Shown here one piece after another: positions 37,144 through 45,635 of a DNA stretch of 64,000 nt. This DNA is from an uncultured Flavobacteriales bacterium. GTDB lineage: Bacteria > Bacteroidota > Bacteroidia > Flavobacteriales_G > Salibacteraceae. The stretch lies in contig CAKZKD010000003.1 in the NCBI GenBank assembly GCA_937121175.1, positions 372,001 through 436,000 on the forward strand, read 5' to 3'. The stretch's first letter is position 1, and every line of letters starts with the position of its first letter. Below the pieces are notes generated by a model. That model worked only from the letters and a program-made list of their open reading frames with translations, ran no database searches and was not told the DNA's origin. The translations under genes were made by a program, and so were the position numbers.

Positions 37144-37800
37144 TTATTCATCGGCCTCTTTTCTAGGGTCTTTGAGTTCTCCTTCTTTGAGTGCCCTAAA
37201 AAATTCGGACCACGCGAAGGGGTTGAAAATAGTCATTGGTGGTGCTTGTCCTGCATAGTACATGCGCTCCATGTACATTTGATTAGAGTGCTTATAATTG
37301 ATACTTCCCCAATTAGGAACCCCGGTAATATGGTCTCTTTTTTCGGCTAATTCAAGATTTTTTCTTGCACGTTCCAAATCATCATCTGGGATGTACATTT
37401 CTAAGAAAGCTTCTCTAAACTCTTCTTTACTCGGCCATGGAAAAATTACCGCTTCCGGCAAATTGTAAGTATCCTTGCTAAAGAGCTGAACGAGTGTGTA
37501 TCGTTTCGTGGAAAGTGTATCAGGTATAGTACACCGAAATGGCTTGTATCCTACACAGGAAAACTGAACCGTATCTCCTTTGTGGGCTACAAAAGAAAAT
37601 GCACCTTGAAAGTCTGTAGTGGTTCCTTTATCTCTATTAACAACAATGATGTTTACCCATGGTACGGGTGTGAGACTATCAGCATCTAGAAACACACCTG
37701 AAAATTGAATCAAAGAGGAGTCTCTCTTGATTACCTGCCCAGAACTATTGAAAGTTATTGTCAGAAAAATTGATATGAACAATGCAATTCGCACAGTCAA
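37144..37800 (-). CDS. Exported protein with carboxypeptidase-regulatory-like (beta-sandwich) domain
   Basis: A signal peptide (RIALFISIFLTITFNSSG) precedes a CarboxypepD_reg-like domain (about 25-110; FSGVFLDADSLTPVPWVNI, TDFQGAFSF, FSCVGYKPF) and a helical C-terminal region ending acidic. It probably sits in the periplasm or outer membrane; function unknown. No ATG is available: TTG at 37800 or GTG at 37794. The TTG is part of a perfect TAAATTTG -7 box (37798-37805), so either the start is GTG or that box is not used. It follows the M23 peptidase gene by 53 bases and may be co-transcribed. Confidence 0.8.
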   Translation of the reverse strand: MTVRIALFISIFLTITFNSSGQVIKRDSSLIQFSGVFLDADSLTPVPWVNIIVVNRDKGTTTDFQGAFSFVAHKGDTVQFSCVGYKPFRCTIPDTLSTKRYTLVQLFSKDTYNLPEAVIFPWPSKEEFREAFLEMYIPDDDLERARKNLELAEKRDHITGVPNWGSINYKHSNQMYMERMYYAGQAPPMTIFNPFAWSEFFRALKEGELKDPRKEADE

Positions 37801-37853
37801 ATTTAGGTTTTGGTACAGTGATAAACGTTTCAGATATGTTGTATTTCCTAAAA

Positions 37854-39578
37854 TCAGTAAATAAAAGAACTGGAGTACGATTTTTTGTTGCCAACTTTAT
37901 CCAAAATTAGAATGCTGAGTTGATGAATACTTTGGTTTTGGGTAATATCATTCAAATCGAAAAATAGCTGTTTTCTATTCTTTTCGTATTCAACCAAAAC
38001 CCACTTTCCATCCACTTCTGCCCAATATTCACCTAGTCCAGAAATGTCGTCTTTACAATAAAAATATAACCGCTTGGCACTATTATAAGTAGCACCAGGT
38101 TTGTAGTTCTTTGGACTTACAGTTGGCGATTTGGAGTCTAAAAAAACAGTGTAGGGGCCAAAGCTTCTTGTCTTGCATCCTATCCAATCACCATTCAGCG
38201 TACCTCCTTCAGCCGCCAAAACTTGTTTGTTTGCTTTTAGCGACACTATGGTGGCGTTTTTTCTTTCCGATGTGTCGATGTGGGAAAGGTTAAACTTTAA
38301 TTCCATGTAATCATTAAGTGGGTCATTTAGGGTATTGATGTATGCGATTGGAGTTACACAACGTCCAATTTTTGGTTCATATTTAATGGTTAATGGTGTG
38401 TTCTCGTATAGGCACGTAGCAGGCAAGTTGAGTTCAATAATTGAATCGGAATACGAATTGGGTTCACCAAATTTCAAAACTTGATTGGAAGTTTTGGGTA
38501 GAATGTCAAAAGATTTTTCGGAACCAATAACTTCAAAATTCACCTCTGAATCGTTTCCATTAAAGTCAGTGATGACATATTTCATTTGAACAGTATCGTC
38601 TTTCAAAAAATAGAATTCTCCCTTATTCACCACATTGGAGTAGGTGTTTAACTTATTGCCTTGAAGTAAAAAACTGCGCTGCATTTTTTTTCTGTTCTTT
38701 TTAGCTTCGTAATAATCCATGTGAGCATTCATACAACGAGTGGTTTCAAAATCTAGGCTATCCAGTTTGTGTTCATAAACCAATTGATTTTGTTTGAACA
38801 ATTTAATGGAATAGACTCCGAAATTAAATCGTGAACCTGTGATTTTATCTCTGGTTTGAACAGCAAACCCTATTTTACCATTGACCACAATTGGGTCGTT
38901 TGTTTGGTCAATCGAATACTTGTTACCGCCAATTGTTTTGACGATTCTTTTTTGATTTTTGCCATTCACTGAGCTTTTTTCATTTAACGGATAAACACCG
39001 ACCGAATAAACTCTCGGATACATATTGTCCTTCACGTCAAATCCAAAATGCAAAGGATTTATAGGATGTTCAGTAGCGGTATTTCTGATTTCAAAATGTA
39101 GGTGTGGGCCGGCTGAACCACCAGTATTTCCTGATAATGCAATCACTTCGCCTTTTTTTACTTTCAACGAAGTATCCGCAAGCACAGAATCAAATTGAAA
39201 TTCGTGAAGGTTGTATTGAACCATTTTTGCAATTTTCTCAATTTTGACATTGAACTTTCTTAAATGGGCATAAACCGAAGTGTAGCCATTGGAATGAGTG
39301 ATGTATAACGCCTTTCCGTATCCACCTTCCGAAACAGCTATTCTGCTTACATAGCCATCCTCAATCGCATAAATGTTTAATCCAACCTTGCCTTGAGTTC
39401 GAATATCCAAACCAGCATGAAAATGCCCGGGTCTGAGTTCACCAAAATTCCCTGACAAATCCAAAGGAATGTCCATAGGCGAGCGAAAATTCGAATTTAC
39501 CTGTGCTGCAATTGAGCTGTAGGAAAGCAAACCAATGATTAACCCAATGGTAAACTTGAACAGAGTTGTTGTACTCAT
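37854..39578 (-). CDS. M23-family (LytM) peptidase, exported
   Basis: A signal peptide (FTIGLIIGLLSYSSIAAQ) is followed by the M23 domain: HFHAGLDIR (His54, Asp58) and HLHFEIRN (His159, His161) make up the zinc site. The rest (about 180-574) is beta-rich Ig-like sequence of the kind seen in Bacteroidota M23 proteins. It probably cleaves peptidoglycan cross-links or regulates an amidase. A strong divergent promoter pair lies upstream (39598-39699). Confidence 0.93.
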   Translation of the reverse strand: MSTTTLFKFTIGLIIGLLSYSSIAAQVNSNFRSPMDIPLDLSGNFGELRPGHFHAGLDIRTQGKVGLNIYAIEDGYVSRIAVSEGGYGKALYITHSNGYTSVYAHLRKFNVKIEKIAKMVQYNLHEFQFDSVLADTSLKVKKGEVIALSGNTGGSAGPHLHFEIRNTATEHPINPLHFGFDVKDNMYPRVYSVGVYPLNEKSSVNGKNQKRIVKTIGGNKYSIDQTNDPIVVNGKIGFAVQTRDKITGSRFNFGVYSIKLFKQNQLVYEHKLDSLDFETTRCMNAHMDYYEAKKNRKKMQRSFLLQGNKLNTYSNVVNKGEFYFLKDDTVQMKYVITDFNGNDSEVNFEVIGSEKSFDILPKTSNQVLKFGEPNSYSDSIIELNLPATCLYENTPLTIKYEPKIGRCVTPIAYINTLNDPLNDYMELKFNLSHIDTSERKNATIVSLKANKQVLAAEGGTLNGDWIGCKTRSFGPYTVFLDSKSPTVSPKNYKPGATYNSAKRLYFYCKDDISGLGEYWAEVDGKWVLVEYEKNRKQLFFDLNDITQNQSIHQLSILILDKVGNKKSYSSSFIY

Positions 39579-39597
39579 TTTTTGTAACCTTAATAAT

Positions 39598-39629
39598 CAA
39601 AAGTACCACTCCCTAATAATGGTGCCAAA
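39598..39629 (-). promoter_or_regulatory. Promoter of the M23 peptidase gene
   Basis: TTTG (39629-39626), 20-base spacer, TACTTTTG (39605-39598) on the minus strand; ATG 39578 is 19 bases downstream. An excellent match to the Bacteroidota consensus. Confidence 0.7.
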
Positions 39630-39668
39630 GCGCAATAAACAAGCTATGCACAAAAACATTTTAAAAAC

Positions 39669-39699
39669 TTGCTTTCTCTTGATTACCCTGCTAAATTTG
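39669..39699 (+). promoter_or_regulatory. Promoter of the coiled-coil-zapA operon
   Basis: TTG at 39669-39671, 20-base spacer, TAAATTTG at 39692-39699; the ATG at 39721 lies 21 bases downstream. Confidence 0.65.
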
Positions 39700-39720
39700 T
39701 GGGACATTAAGTAGGGCAAT

Positions 39721-39957
39721 ATGGCTACTAGTAGTGTTGAGGAAATACAAGAAAAAGTTAATCGTTTGATAAATGCGTATCGCAGCAATATCAAGGAGCT
39801 AGAAGAGTTGCGCTCTGAGAATACAAAATTGCGAAACACCATAAGTCAATCAAATCACAATAGTGAATCAAATTCTTTTGAAAAAGAACAGATGCGCAAG
39901 AAAGTGGATACATTGATAGCTGAAGTTGATAAGTGTGTAAGACTAATGGCTAAGTAA
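39721..39957 (+). CDS. Small coiled-coil protein upstream of zapA
   Basis: A 78-residue, highly charged protein with two heptad-rich helices (about 6-43 and 52-75) and a Ser/Asn-rich hinge (SQSNHNSESNS). It lacks a signal peptide or membrane segment. Its stop overlaps the zapA start by one base, so the two are translationally coupled. Size and heptads recall ZapB, the coiled-coil partner of ZapA in Proteobacteria, but I see no sequence motif that proves homology. A role as ZapA or Z-ring partner is inference. Confidence 0.75.
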   Translation: MATSSVEEIQEKVNRLINAYRSNIKELEELRSENTKLRNTISQSNHNSESNSFEKEQMRKKVDTLIAEVDKCVRLMAK

Positions 39958-40253
39958 TGGGTTCTAAAACAATTGAAATTCAAATTGGAAAACGGACGTA
40001 TCCGATAGAAGTGGAGAACGAAACGGAAGAAACGAAGGTGAAACTTTCGGCTCAACTGGTTAACGATAACATAAATAAACTCAAAGGAAATTACGTAGTC
40101 ACAGACTATGTTGATTTATTAGCAATGACAGCATTGGAATTTGCCAGTAATGGCCCCGATACTAGTGAAGCTAACGAATCCGCATATAATAAATTAATGG
40201 ATGATGAACTTGCCGAGCTAAATTCTAAGCTTGACGAAGTACTGAATTCATAG
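39957..40253 (+). CDS. zapA: Cell division protein ZapA
   Basis: KTIEIQIGKRTYPIEV at the N-terminus, a central LLAMTALEFA helix and a C-terminal coiled coil (ELNSKLDEVL) match ZapA in 98 residues. ZapA bundles FtsZ filaments at the division site. It overlaps the coiled-coil gene upstream. It is followed by a structured RNA, the same zapA-6S RNA neighbourhood as in many bacteria. Confidence 0.9.
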   Translation: MGSKTIEIQIGKRTYPIEVENETEETKVKLSAQLVNDNINKLKGNYVVTDYVDLLAMTALEFASNGPDTSEANESAYNKLMDDELAELNSKLDEVLNS

Positions 40254-40270
40254 ACGTTCTTTAATTTTTA

Positions 40271-40292
40271 ACTACTTCGGTAGTAACTTTTT
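40271..40292 (+). terminator. Hairpin with UUCG loop after zapA
   Basis: ACTAC-TTCG-GTAGT at 40271-40284, then AAC and a run of six T. The stem is short (5 bp), so this may be a weak terminator between zapA and the downstream RNA. Confidence 0.45.
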
Positions 40293-40491
40293 TGCCCGCA
40301 TAATTGCGTTTTGTAAACTCAACATTTTAAACGTTGGGAATGTAAAGCTAAAAGTAAAAGAAGGCCTGTTTATCGCGTATTTGCGTTGAAATTCCATTTT
40401 TGGGACGCTGGACTCTTGCACTTACCTAGGTTACATTCCATTCTTGTACTTATTGGAGTTTACAAGAACTTTTTGTGCGGGCATTTTTTTT
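40293..40491 (+). ncRNA. ssrS: Probable 6S RNA between zapA and rny
   Basis: The non-coding stretch has nested long-range pairings: TGCCCGCA (40293-40300) with TGCGGGCA (40476-40483), TTGTAAACTC (40311-40320) with GAGTTTACAA (40456-40465), and GGAATGTAA (40337-40345) with TTACATTCC (40431-40439), around a large central region with little pairing (40346-40430). This rod with a central bubble is the 6S RNA design that mimics an open promoter and binds RNA polymerase. A T-tract (40484-40491) ends it. 6S RNA next to zapA is known from several phyla and a flavobacterial 6S family exists. Exact ends are uncertain; the mature RNA may be only about 40311-40470. Confidence 0.72.
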
Positions 40492-40506
40492 AAACTAAAA
40501 CTAAAA

Positions 40507-42048
40507 ATGGATATAATAAGTGTGATAATTGGGTTGGTTCCCGGAGCTGTTGTTGGAGGTGTTGTAGTAAGCATTATCCTTAAAAAAGGCGCTCAACAAA
40601 AGGCCAATCAAATTTTAGAAGAAGCCAAGGCCGAAGCTGAGGTGGTGAGGAAAGATAAAGTGTTACAAGCAAAAGAGAAATTTTTGCATTTGAAAAGTGA
40701 ACACGAAAAATCAATAAATGAAAAGAATAATAAAATAAATCAAGCCGAAAATAGAATTCGTCAGAAAGAAGAAAGCCTAAACAAAAAGCTTAAAAACGTA
40801 AATCAACAGGAAGCGGATTATAACAGAAAACAGGCGCGGTTAAATGACCAATTTACTGTTCTTGAAGGCAAAGAAACGGCCTTGGATAAGTTGAATCACC
40901 AGTTAGTTTCTAAGCTTGAAGAAGTATCTAATTTAAGTGCTGAAGAGGCTAAAAATGAGATGACAGAGGCGTTGAAGGAAGAGGCTCGCACAAATGCAAT
41001 GGCGCTTATTCAGGAAATGACCGAAGAGGCAAAAATCAATGCTAGTAAAGAAGCTAAGAAAATTGTTATTCAAACCATTCAGCGTGTAGCCACTGAGCAT
41101 GCTATTGAAAATTCTGTTTCTGTATTTAACATCGAAAGCGACGACGTTAAAGGGCGAATTATTGGAAGAGAAGGTAGAAACATTAGAGCGTTAGAAGCTG
41201 CAACAGGTGTTGAGATTATTGTTGACGATACTCCAGAGGCAATTATTCTTAGTTGCTTCGACCCAGTTAGAAGAGAAATCGCAAGATTGTCGCTACACCA
41301 ATTGGTAACTGACGGAAGAATCCATCCAGCTAGAATTGAAGAAGTTGTAGCCAAAACACAGAAAAGAATAGAAGAAGAAATAGTTGAAGTTGGTAAACGG
41401 ACGGCTATTGATTTGGGAATTCATGGATTGCATCCAGAACTATTGAGAATGGTGGGTCGAATGAAGTACAGATCTTCTTATGGTCAGAATTTACTTCAAC
41501 ACTCCAGAGAAGTAGCCAATTTATGTGCTACAATGGCTTCTGAATTAGGATTGAATACTAAGGTTGCAAAAAGAGCTGGATTACTTCATGATATAGGCAA
41601 GGTACCAGATGACGAGCCAGAATTACCACACGCAATTTTGGGGATGAAAATCGCGGAGAAGCATGGCGAAAAATCAGATGTATGTAATGCAATTGGTGCT
41701 CACCACGATGAGATAGAAATGACTTCGATGATTTCACCGCTGGTTCAAGTTTGTGATGCAATTTCAGGAGCACGTCCAGGAGCGAGAAGAGAAGTAGTTG
41801 AATCTTACATTCAAAGACTTAAAGATTTGGAAAGTTTGGCCATGAGCCATTCTGGTGTTGAAAAAGCCTTTGCTATACAAGCGGGAAGGGAACTTCGAGT
41901 AATGGTTGATTGCGATAAGGTTGATGACAAGCAAGCTTCTGAATTAAGTTATAAAATATCGACGAAAATTCAGGAAGAAATGACGTATCCTGGTCAAGTT
42001 AAAGTAACCCTTATTCGAGAGACCAGAGCGGTTTCTTACGCTAAGTAA
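40507..42048 (+). CDS. rny: Ribonuclease Y
   Basis: An N-terminal membrane helix ([20 protein letters not shown]), a long Lys/Glu coiled coil (about 30-190), a KH domain ([19 protein letters not shown], about 205-265) and an HD domain with HSREVANLC and LLHDIGKV make up the full RNase Y order in 513 residues. It is a membrane-bound endoribonuclease that starts mRNA decay. ATG 40507 is chosen because it opens directly on the membrane helix; the open frame back to 40444 lies inside the structured RNA. Confidence 0.95.
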   Translation: MDIISVIIGLVPGAVVGGVVVSIILKKGAQQKANQILEEAKAEAEVVRKDKVLQAKEKFLHLKSEHEKSINEKNNKINQAENRIRQKEESLNKKLKNVNQQEADYNRKQARLNDQFTVLEGKETALDKLNHQLVSKLEEVSNLSAEEAKNEMTEALKEEARTNAMALIQEMTEEAKINASKEAKKIVIQTIQRVATEHAIENSVSVFNIESDDVKGRIIGREGRNIRALEAATGVEIIVDDTPEAIILSCFDPVRREIARLSLHQLVTDGRIHPARIEEVVAKTQKRIEEEIVEVGKRTAIDLGIHGLHPELLRMVGRMKYRSSYGQNLLQHSREVANLCATMASELGLNTKVAKRAGLLHDIGKVPDDEPELPHAILGMKIAEKHGEKSDVCNAIGAHHDEIEMTSMISPLVQVCDAISGARPGARREVVESYIQRLKDLESLAMSHSGVEKAFAIQAGRELRVMVDCDKVDDKQASELSYKISTKIQEEMTYPGQVKVTLIRETRAVSYAK

Positions 42049-42051
42049 AAC

Positions 42052-43047
42052 ATGAATAGAATATCCAATAAAGTTGTTGTTGTAACTGGAGGAGCTGGTT
42101 TTATAGGTTCTAATTTATGCAATGATTTAGTTAAAGACAATGAAGTCGTTTGCTTGGATAATTTCATGACAGGTAAACGTGAGAATATCAATCATTTACT
42201 GGAACATTCTAACTTCAAACTGGTTGAGGGTGATATTCGGAATGAAGAAGATTGTAAAACAGCCATAGCGGGTGCTGATATTGTGTTGCATCAAGCTGCA
42301 CTCGGTTCTGTTCCACGTTCAATCGAAAATCCCATTTTAACGAATAGCGTTAACATTGATGGTTTTTTGATGGTATTGAACACCTGCTTAAAACAAGGTG
42401 TTAAACGCTTTGTTTATGCGGCAAGTTCCTCAACCTATGGTGATCACCCTGGTTTGCCTAAAGTGGAGGAAAAAATAGGAAACCCTCTTTCTCCTTATGC
42501 GGTCACTAAATATGTCAATGAATTATATGCGCGTGTTTATTACCAATTACACGGTTTAGAAGTTATGGGGCTGAGGTATTTCAATGTTTTCGGAAGAAAT
42601 CAAGACCCGGACGGCGCCTACGCCGCAGCAATTCCAAAATTTCTAAAAGCATTTTTAGCTCATGAAAGTCCAATAGTTCATGGAGATGGAGAGCAATCTA
42701 GAGATTTTACCTACATCGAAAATGTTATTCAGGCTAATCATTTGGCTGGAATAGTTAAGAATGAAAAAGCAATTGGAGAAGTTTACAATGTTGCATTTGG
42801 AGACAGAACTACTGTAAATCAATTGATTAAAGCGATTAAGTCGAGCTTGTCAACATTTGATTCTGGTGTTAATTCGGTAGAAGTAAATCATGGCGAAGAG
42901 CGTGTTGGTGATGTAAAACATTCATTAGCGTCCATAGATAAAGCAAAAGAATTATTGGGGTATAATCCTGAGTATTCTTTAGAAAAGGGATTGGAAGAAG
43001 CAATATCTTGGTATTACGGATATCTTAAAAACAAAGCACATGTCTAA
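42052..43047 (+). CDS. NAD-dependent sugar epimerase, UDP-N-acetylglucosamine 4-epimerase (WbpP/TviC) type
   Basis: An extended SDR of 331 residues: TGGAGFIGSN (12-21), LHQAALGSVPRSIENP (79-94), catalytic Ser in ASSSTYGD, Tyr149/Lys153 in YAVTK, and RYFNVFGRNQDP. The GSVPRS motif is typical of the WbpP/TviC group that interconverts UDP-GlcNAc(A) and UDP-GalNAc(A). It lies 3 bases after rny and overlaps the next gene, an oxidoreductase, by 8 bases. Together they probably make a sugar nucleotide for surface polysaccharide. Confidence 0.88.
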   Translation: MNRISNKVVVVTGGAGFIGSNLCNDLVKDNEVVCLDNFMTGKRENINHLLEHSNFKLVEGDIRNEEDCKTAIAGADIVLHQAALGSVPRSIENPILTNSVNIDGFLMVLNTCLKQGVKRFVYAASSSTYGDHPGLPKVEEKIGNPLSPYAVTKYVNELYARVYYQLHGLEVMGLRYFNVFGRNQDPDGAYAAAIPKFLKAFLAHESPIVHGDGEQSRDFTYIENVIQANHLAGIVKNEKAIGEVYNVAFGDRTTVNQLIKAIKSSLSTFDSGVNSVEVNHGEERVGDVKHSLASIDKAKELLGYNPEYSLEKGLEEAISWYYGYLKNKAHV

Positions 43048-44059
43048 AAAAGAAGTCACATTTGGAATTGTAGGTTATGGTCATATCGGAAAACGGCATG
43101 CATCAATGGTATCCGGCAACGGACAAGGCAAGGTGGTTGGAGTTGTAGAACCAAATGATGAACGAAGGGCAGATGCTGAAAAAACAGAAGGATGCAAAGC
43201 TTTTTCTACCGTTCAAGAAATGTACGATGCAGGCATAAAGCCTGATGTTGTTAATGTTTGCACTCCCAATGGATTACACGCTAAACTGGCGTTAGAAGTT
43301 TTGGAAAATCGTTCTCATGTGGTTATCGAAAAACCCATGGGATTAACCAAGGCCGAATCTGAAAACGTTATTTACCGAGCATTGCAAGTGAGCAAGCAGG
43401 TGTTTTTAGTAAAACAAAATCGGTATAGTCCTACCTCTGTATGGTTGAAATCTATCATCGACGAAGGCAGGCTCGGAGAGTTGTTCATGATTCAATTGAA
43501 TTGCTACTGGAACAGAGATAACCGATACTACAAACCTGGTGGTTGGAAAGGTACCATGGACATGGACGGAGGAACGCTCTTCACTCAATTCAGCCATTTT
43601 ATTGACATAATGTATTGGCTTTGTGGTGATATTGAAAACATAGAAGGGCGCAGTACCAACTTTAATCATCCTTCAACGGCATTCGAAGATACTGGAGTGG
43701 TCAATTTCGATTTTGTAAACGGTGGAATGGGTTCGATGAACTTCAGCACTTCCATTTGGGGACAGAATTTGGAAAGCAGCATTACCATTATTGGGGAAAA
43801 AGGTTCGGTAAAAGTATCTGGTCAGTATATGGATAAAGTAGAAGCTTGCCATGTTGAAAATTACGAAAAGCCAGAATTACCTCCTGCAAATCCACCAAAC
43901 GATTATGGTGATTATAAAGGCTCAGCGGCTAACCATCATTACATCATTCAAAACGTTATTGATGTACTCACTGGTAAAGGTGAAATAGCTACTAATGCTC
44001 TTGAAGGCATGAAAGTAGTGGAGATGATTGAACGCATTTATGAGAAGATTAGGGATTAG
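43040..44059 (+). CDS. Gfo/Idh/MocA-family oxidoreductase, WbpB-like
   Basis: An NAD(P)-binding GIVGYGHIGKRH (9-20), the family EKPMG motif near residue 98 and QNRYSPTSVWLK and GGTLFTQFSHFIDIMYWLCG in the C-terminal domain make up 339 residues. WbpB and relatives oxidise C3 of UDP-GlcNAcA. The overlap with a WbpP-type epimerase gene supports a sugar-nucleotide role; the exact substrate is inferred. Confidence 0.85.
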   Translation: MSKKEVTFGIVGYGHIGKRHASMVSGNGQGKVVGVVEPNDERRADAEKTEGCKAFSTVQEMYDAGIKPDVVNVCTPNGLHAKLALEVLENRSHVVIEKPMGLTKAESENVIYRALQVSKQVFLVKQNRYSPTSVWLKSIIDEGRLGELFMIQLNCYWNRDNRYYKPGGWKGTMDMDGGTLFTQFSHFIDIMYWLCGDIENIEGRSTNFNHPSTAFEDTGVVNFDFVNGGMGSMNFSTSIWGQNLESSITIIGEKGSVKVSGQYMDKVEACHVENYEKPELPPANPPNDYGDYKGSAANHHYIIQNVIDVLTGKGEIATNALEGMKVVEMIERIYEKIRD

Positions 44060-44065
44060 GTTTTA

Positions 44066-44093
44066 GTGACAAGTGACAAGTGACAAGTGACAA
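44066..44093. repeat. Four tandem copies of GTGACAA
   Basis: Perfect heptamer repeats at 44066, 44073, 44080 and 44087, just after the oxidoreductase stop. The rest of the 159-base gap to the next gene is AT-rich with an imperfect GCGTA/TACGC inverted pair and no clear promoter. AGTGACA-type tandem repeats are seen between genes in other Bacteroidota. Confidence 0.85.
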
Positions 44094-44218
44094 GATGGTT
44101 CATGGATGTGTAATAATCAATTATTTGCTGCTCGTCATTAAAAGTGTTCATGCCCCGATTTATTCGAGATTGCGCGTATTACAGTCTAGTTTTTTTACGC
44201 TAAAAATGCTTTTAAATT

Positions 44219-45622
44219 ATGGATTTCAATAATATTACCAAGGCACATTTTGAAGCATTGCTTTTAATTGTTGGCGCTGATTACGTCTCGATTGACGAAG
44301 AACAGCTCGTCGAATATGGACACGATGAAACCGAAGACTTTTCCTTTCCGCCAGAAGTATTGGTGAAACCTGCCAGTACAGAACAGATTTCTGACATTTT
44401 AAAATTAGCCAATGAAGAAAATTTACCCGTTACTCCTATTGGAGCTAGAACAGGCCTAAGCGGTGGCGCTTTGTCTATTCACGGTGGAATTGGCCTTAGC
44501 TTAGAACGGTTGAATAAAATTCTTGAAATCGACGAAAAGAACTTGCAAGCCACGGTTGAACCAGCGGTAATTACTCAAGTTTTTCATAATGAGTGCAAGG
44601 AGAAGGGGCTCTTTTATCCACCCGACCCTAGTAGCTGGGGTTCTTGTTTTATTGGTGGAAACTTAGCGTACAATTCTGGTGGACCGAAGGCGGTAAAGTA
44701 CGGAGTAACTAAAGATTATGTGCTGAACCTAGAGGTAGTGCTGCCTAACGGCGACATTATTTGGACGGGTGCCAATGTGCTTAAAAACTCTACCGGGTAC
44801 AACCTTACCCAACTTATGGTGGGTAGTGAAGGAACGCTCGGAATTATTACGAAAGCAGTTTTTAGATTGATTCCTTACCCTAAACACATCCTCACTCTAT
44901 TGGTGCCTTTTGATTCCCCAGAATCTGCATGCGAGGCCGTTTCTTCTGTTTTTAGAGCAGGACTTACACCTTGTGCTATGGAGTTTATGGAAAGAGATGC
45001 TTTAGAATGGACCATTCCTTATGTGGATGATTTTAATATCGACGTACCCGACAACGTAAAGGCACATTTACTAATTGAAGTGGACGGAAACGAATTGGAT
45101 AGCTTATATAAAGAGTGTGAGCAGATTTCGGAAATCATGCTCGAACATGGAAGTAGTGAGGTATTATTCGCTGACGATTCCACTCAAAAAGATGCGCTTT
45201 GGAAATTGCGGAGAAGAGTAGGAGAGGCGGTAAAATCGCATTCAATCTACAAAGAAGAAGATACGGTAGTACCGCGTTACGAAATGCCTAAGCTATTGGC
45301 GGGTGTAAAAGAAATTGGAAGTCGATATGGTTTTAAATCTGTGTGCTACGGTCATGTTGGAGATGGTAACCTACACGTAAACATTGTAAAGGGCGAAATG
45401 TCTAACGAAGATTGGAACAACAAACTGACCGATGGTATCCGAGAAATTTTTGAATTGACCAAAAAACTAGGCGGTACCATATCTGGCGAACACGGCATCG
45501 GCTATGTGCAAAAAGGCTACTTGGATATTGTGTTTAACGAAGCCGAACTCAACATACAAAAGGGTGTAAAGCAACTCTTTGACCCGAATGGAATTTTGAA
45601 TCCTGGGAAGGTTTTTGAGTAA
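44219..45622 (+). CDS. FAD-binding oxidase, GlcD / D-lactate dehydrogenase type
   Basis: A PCMH-type FAD domain (about 40-220; PVTPIGARTGLSGGALS, PDPSSWGSCFIGGNLAYNSG as two separate blocks) and an FAD-oxidase C-terminal domain with GHVGDGNLHVN and GTISGEHGIG are present in 467 residues. Family members oxidise D-2-hydroxyacids such as glycolate or D-lactate at the membrane face. No GlcE, GlcF or lactate permease gene is adjacent, so the substrate is open. Confidence 0.9.
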   Translation: MDFNNITKAHFEALLLIVGADYVSIDEEQLVEYGHDETEDFSFPPEVLVKPASTEQISDILKLANEENLPVTPIGARTGLSGGALSIHGGIGLSLERLNKILEIDEKNLQATVEPAVITQVFHNECKEKGLFYPPDPSSWGSCFIGGNLAYNSGGPKAVKYGVTKDYVLNLEVVLPNGDIIWTGANVLKNSTGYNLTQLMVGSEGTLGIITKAVFRLIPYPKHILTLLVPFDSPESACEAVSSVFRAGLTPCAMEFMERDALEWTIPYVDDFNIDVPDNVKAHLLIEVDGNELDSLYKECEQISEIMLEHGSSEVLFADDSTQKDALWKLRRRVGEAVKSHSIYKEEDTVVPRYEMPKLLAGVKEIGSRYGFKSVCYGHVGDGNLHVNIVKGEMSNEDWNNKLTDGIREIFELTKKLGGTISGEHGIGYVQKGYLDIVFNEAELNIQKGVKQLFDPNGILNPGKVFE

Positions 45623-45635
45623 CTATTCATAGGTT

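Noticed and set aside
40254-40506. Riboswitch controlling rny
   Set aside because: The long-range symmetric pairing and zapA neighbourhood fit 6S RNA better; no known aptamer signature was seen.
44066-44093. CRISPR or iteron origin
   Set aside because: Seven-base units with no spacers and no replication gene nearby; simple tandem repeat.
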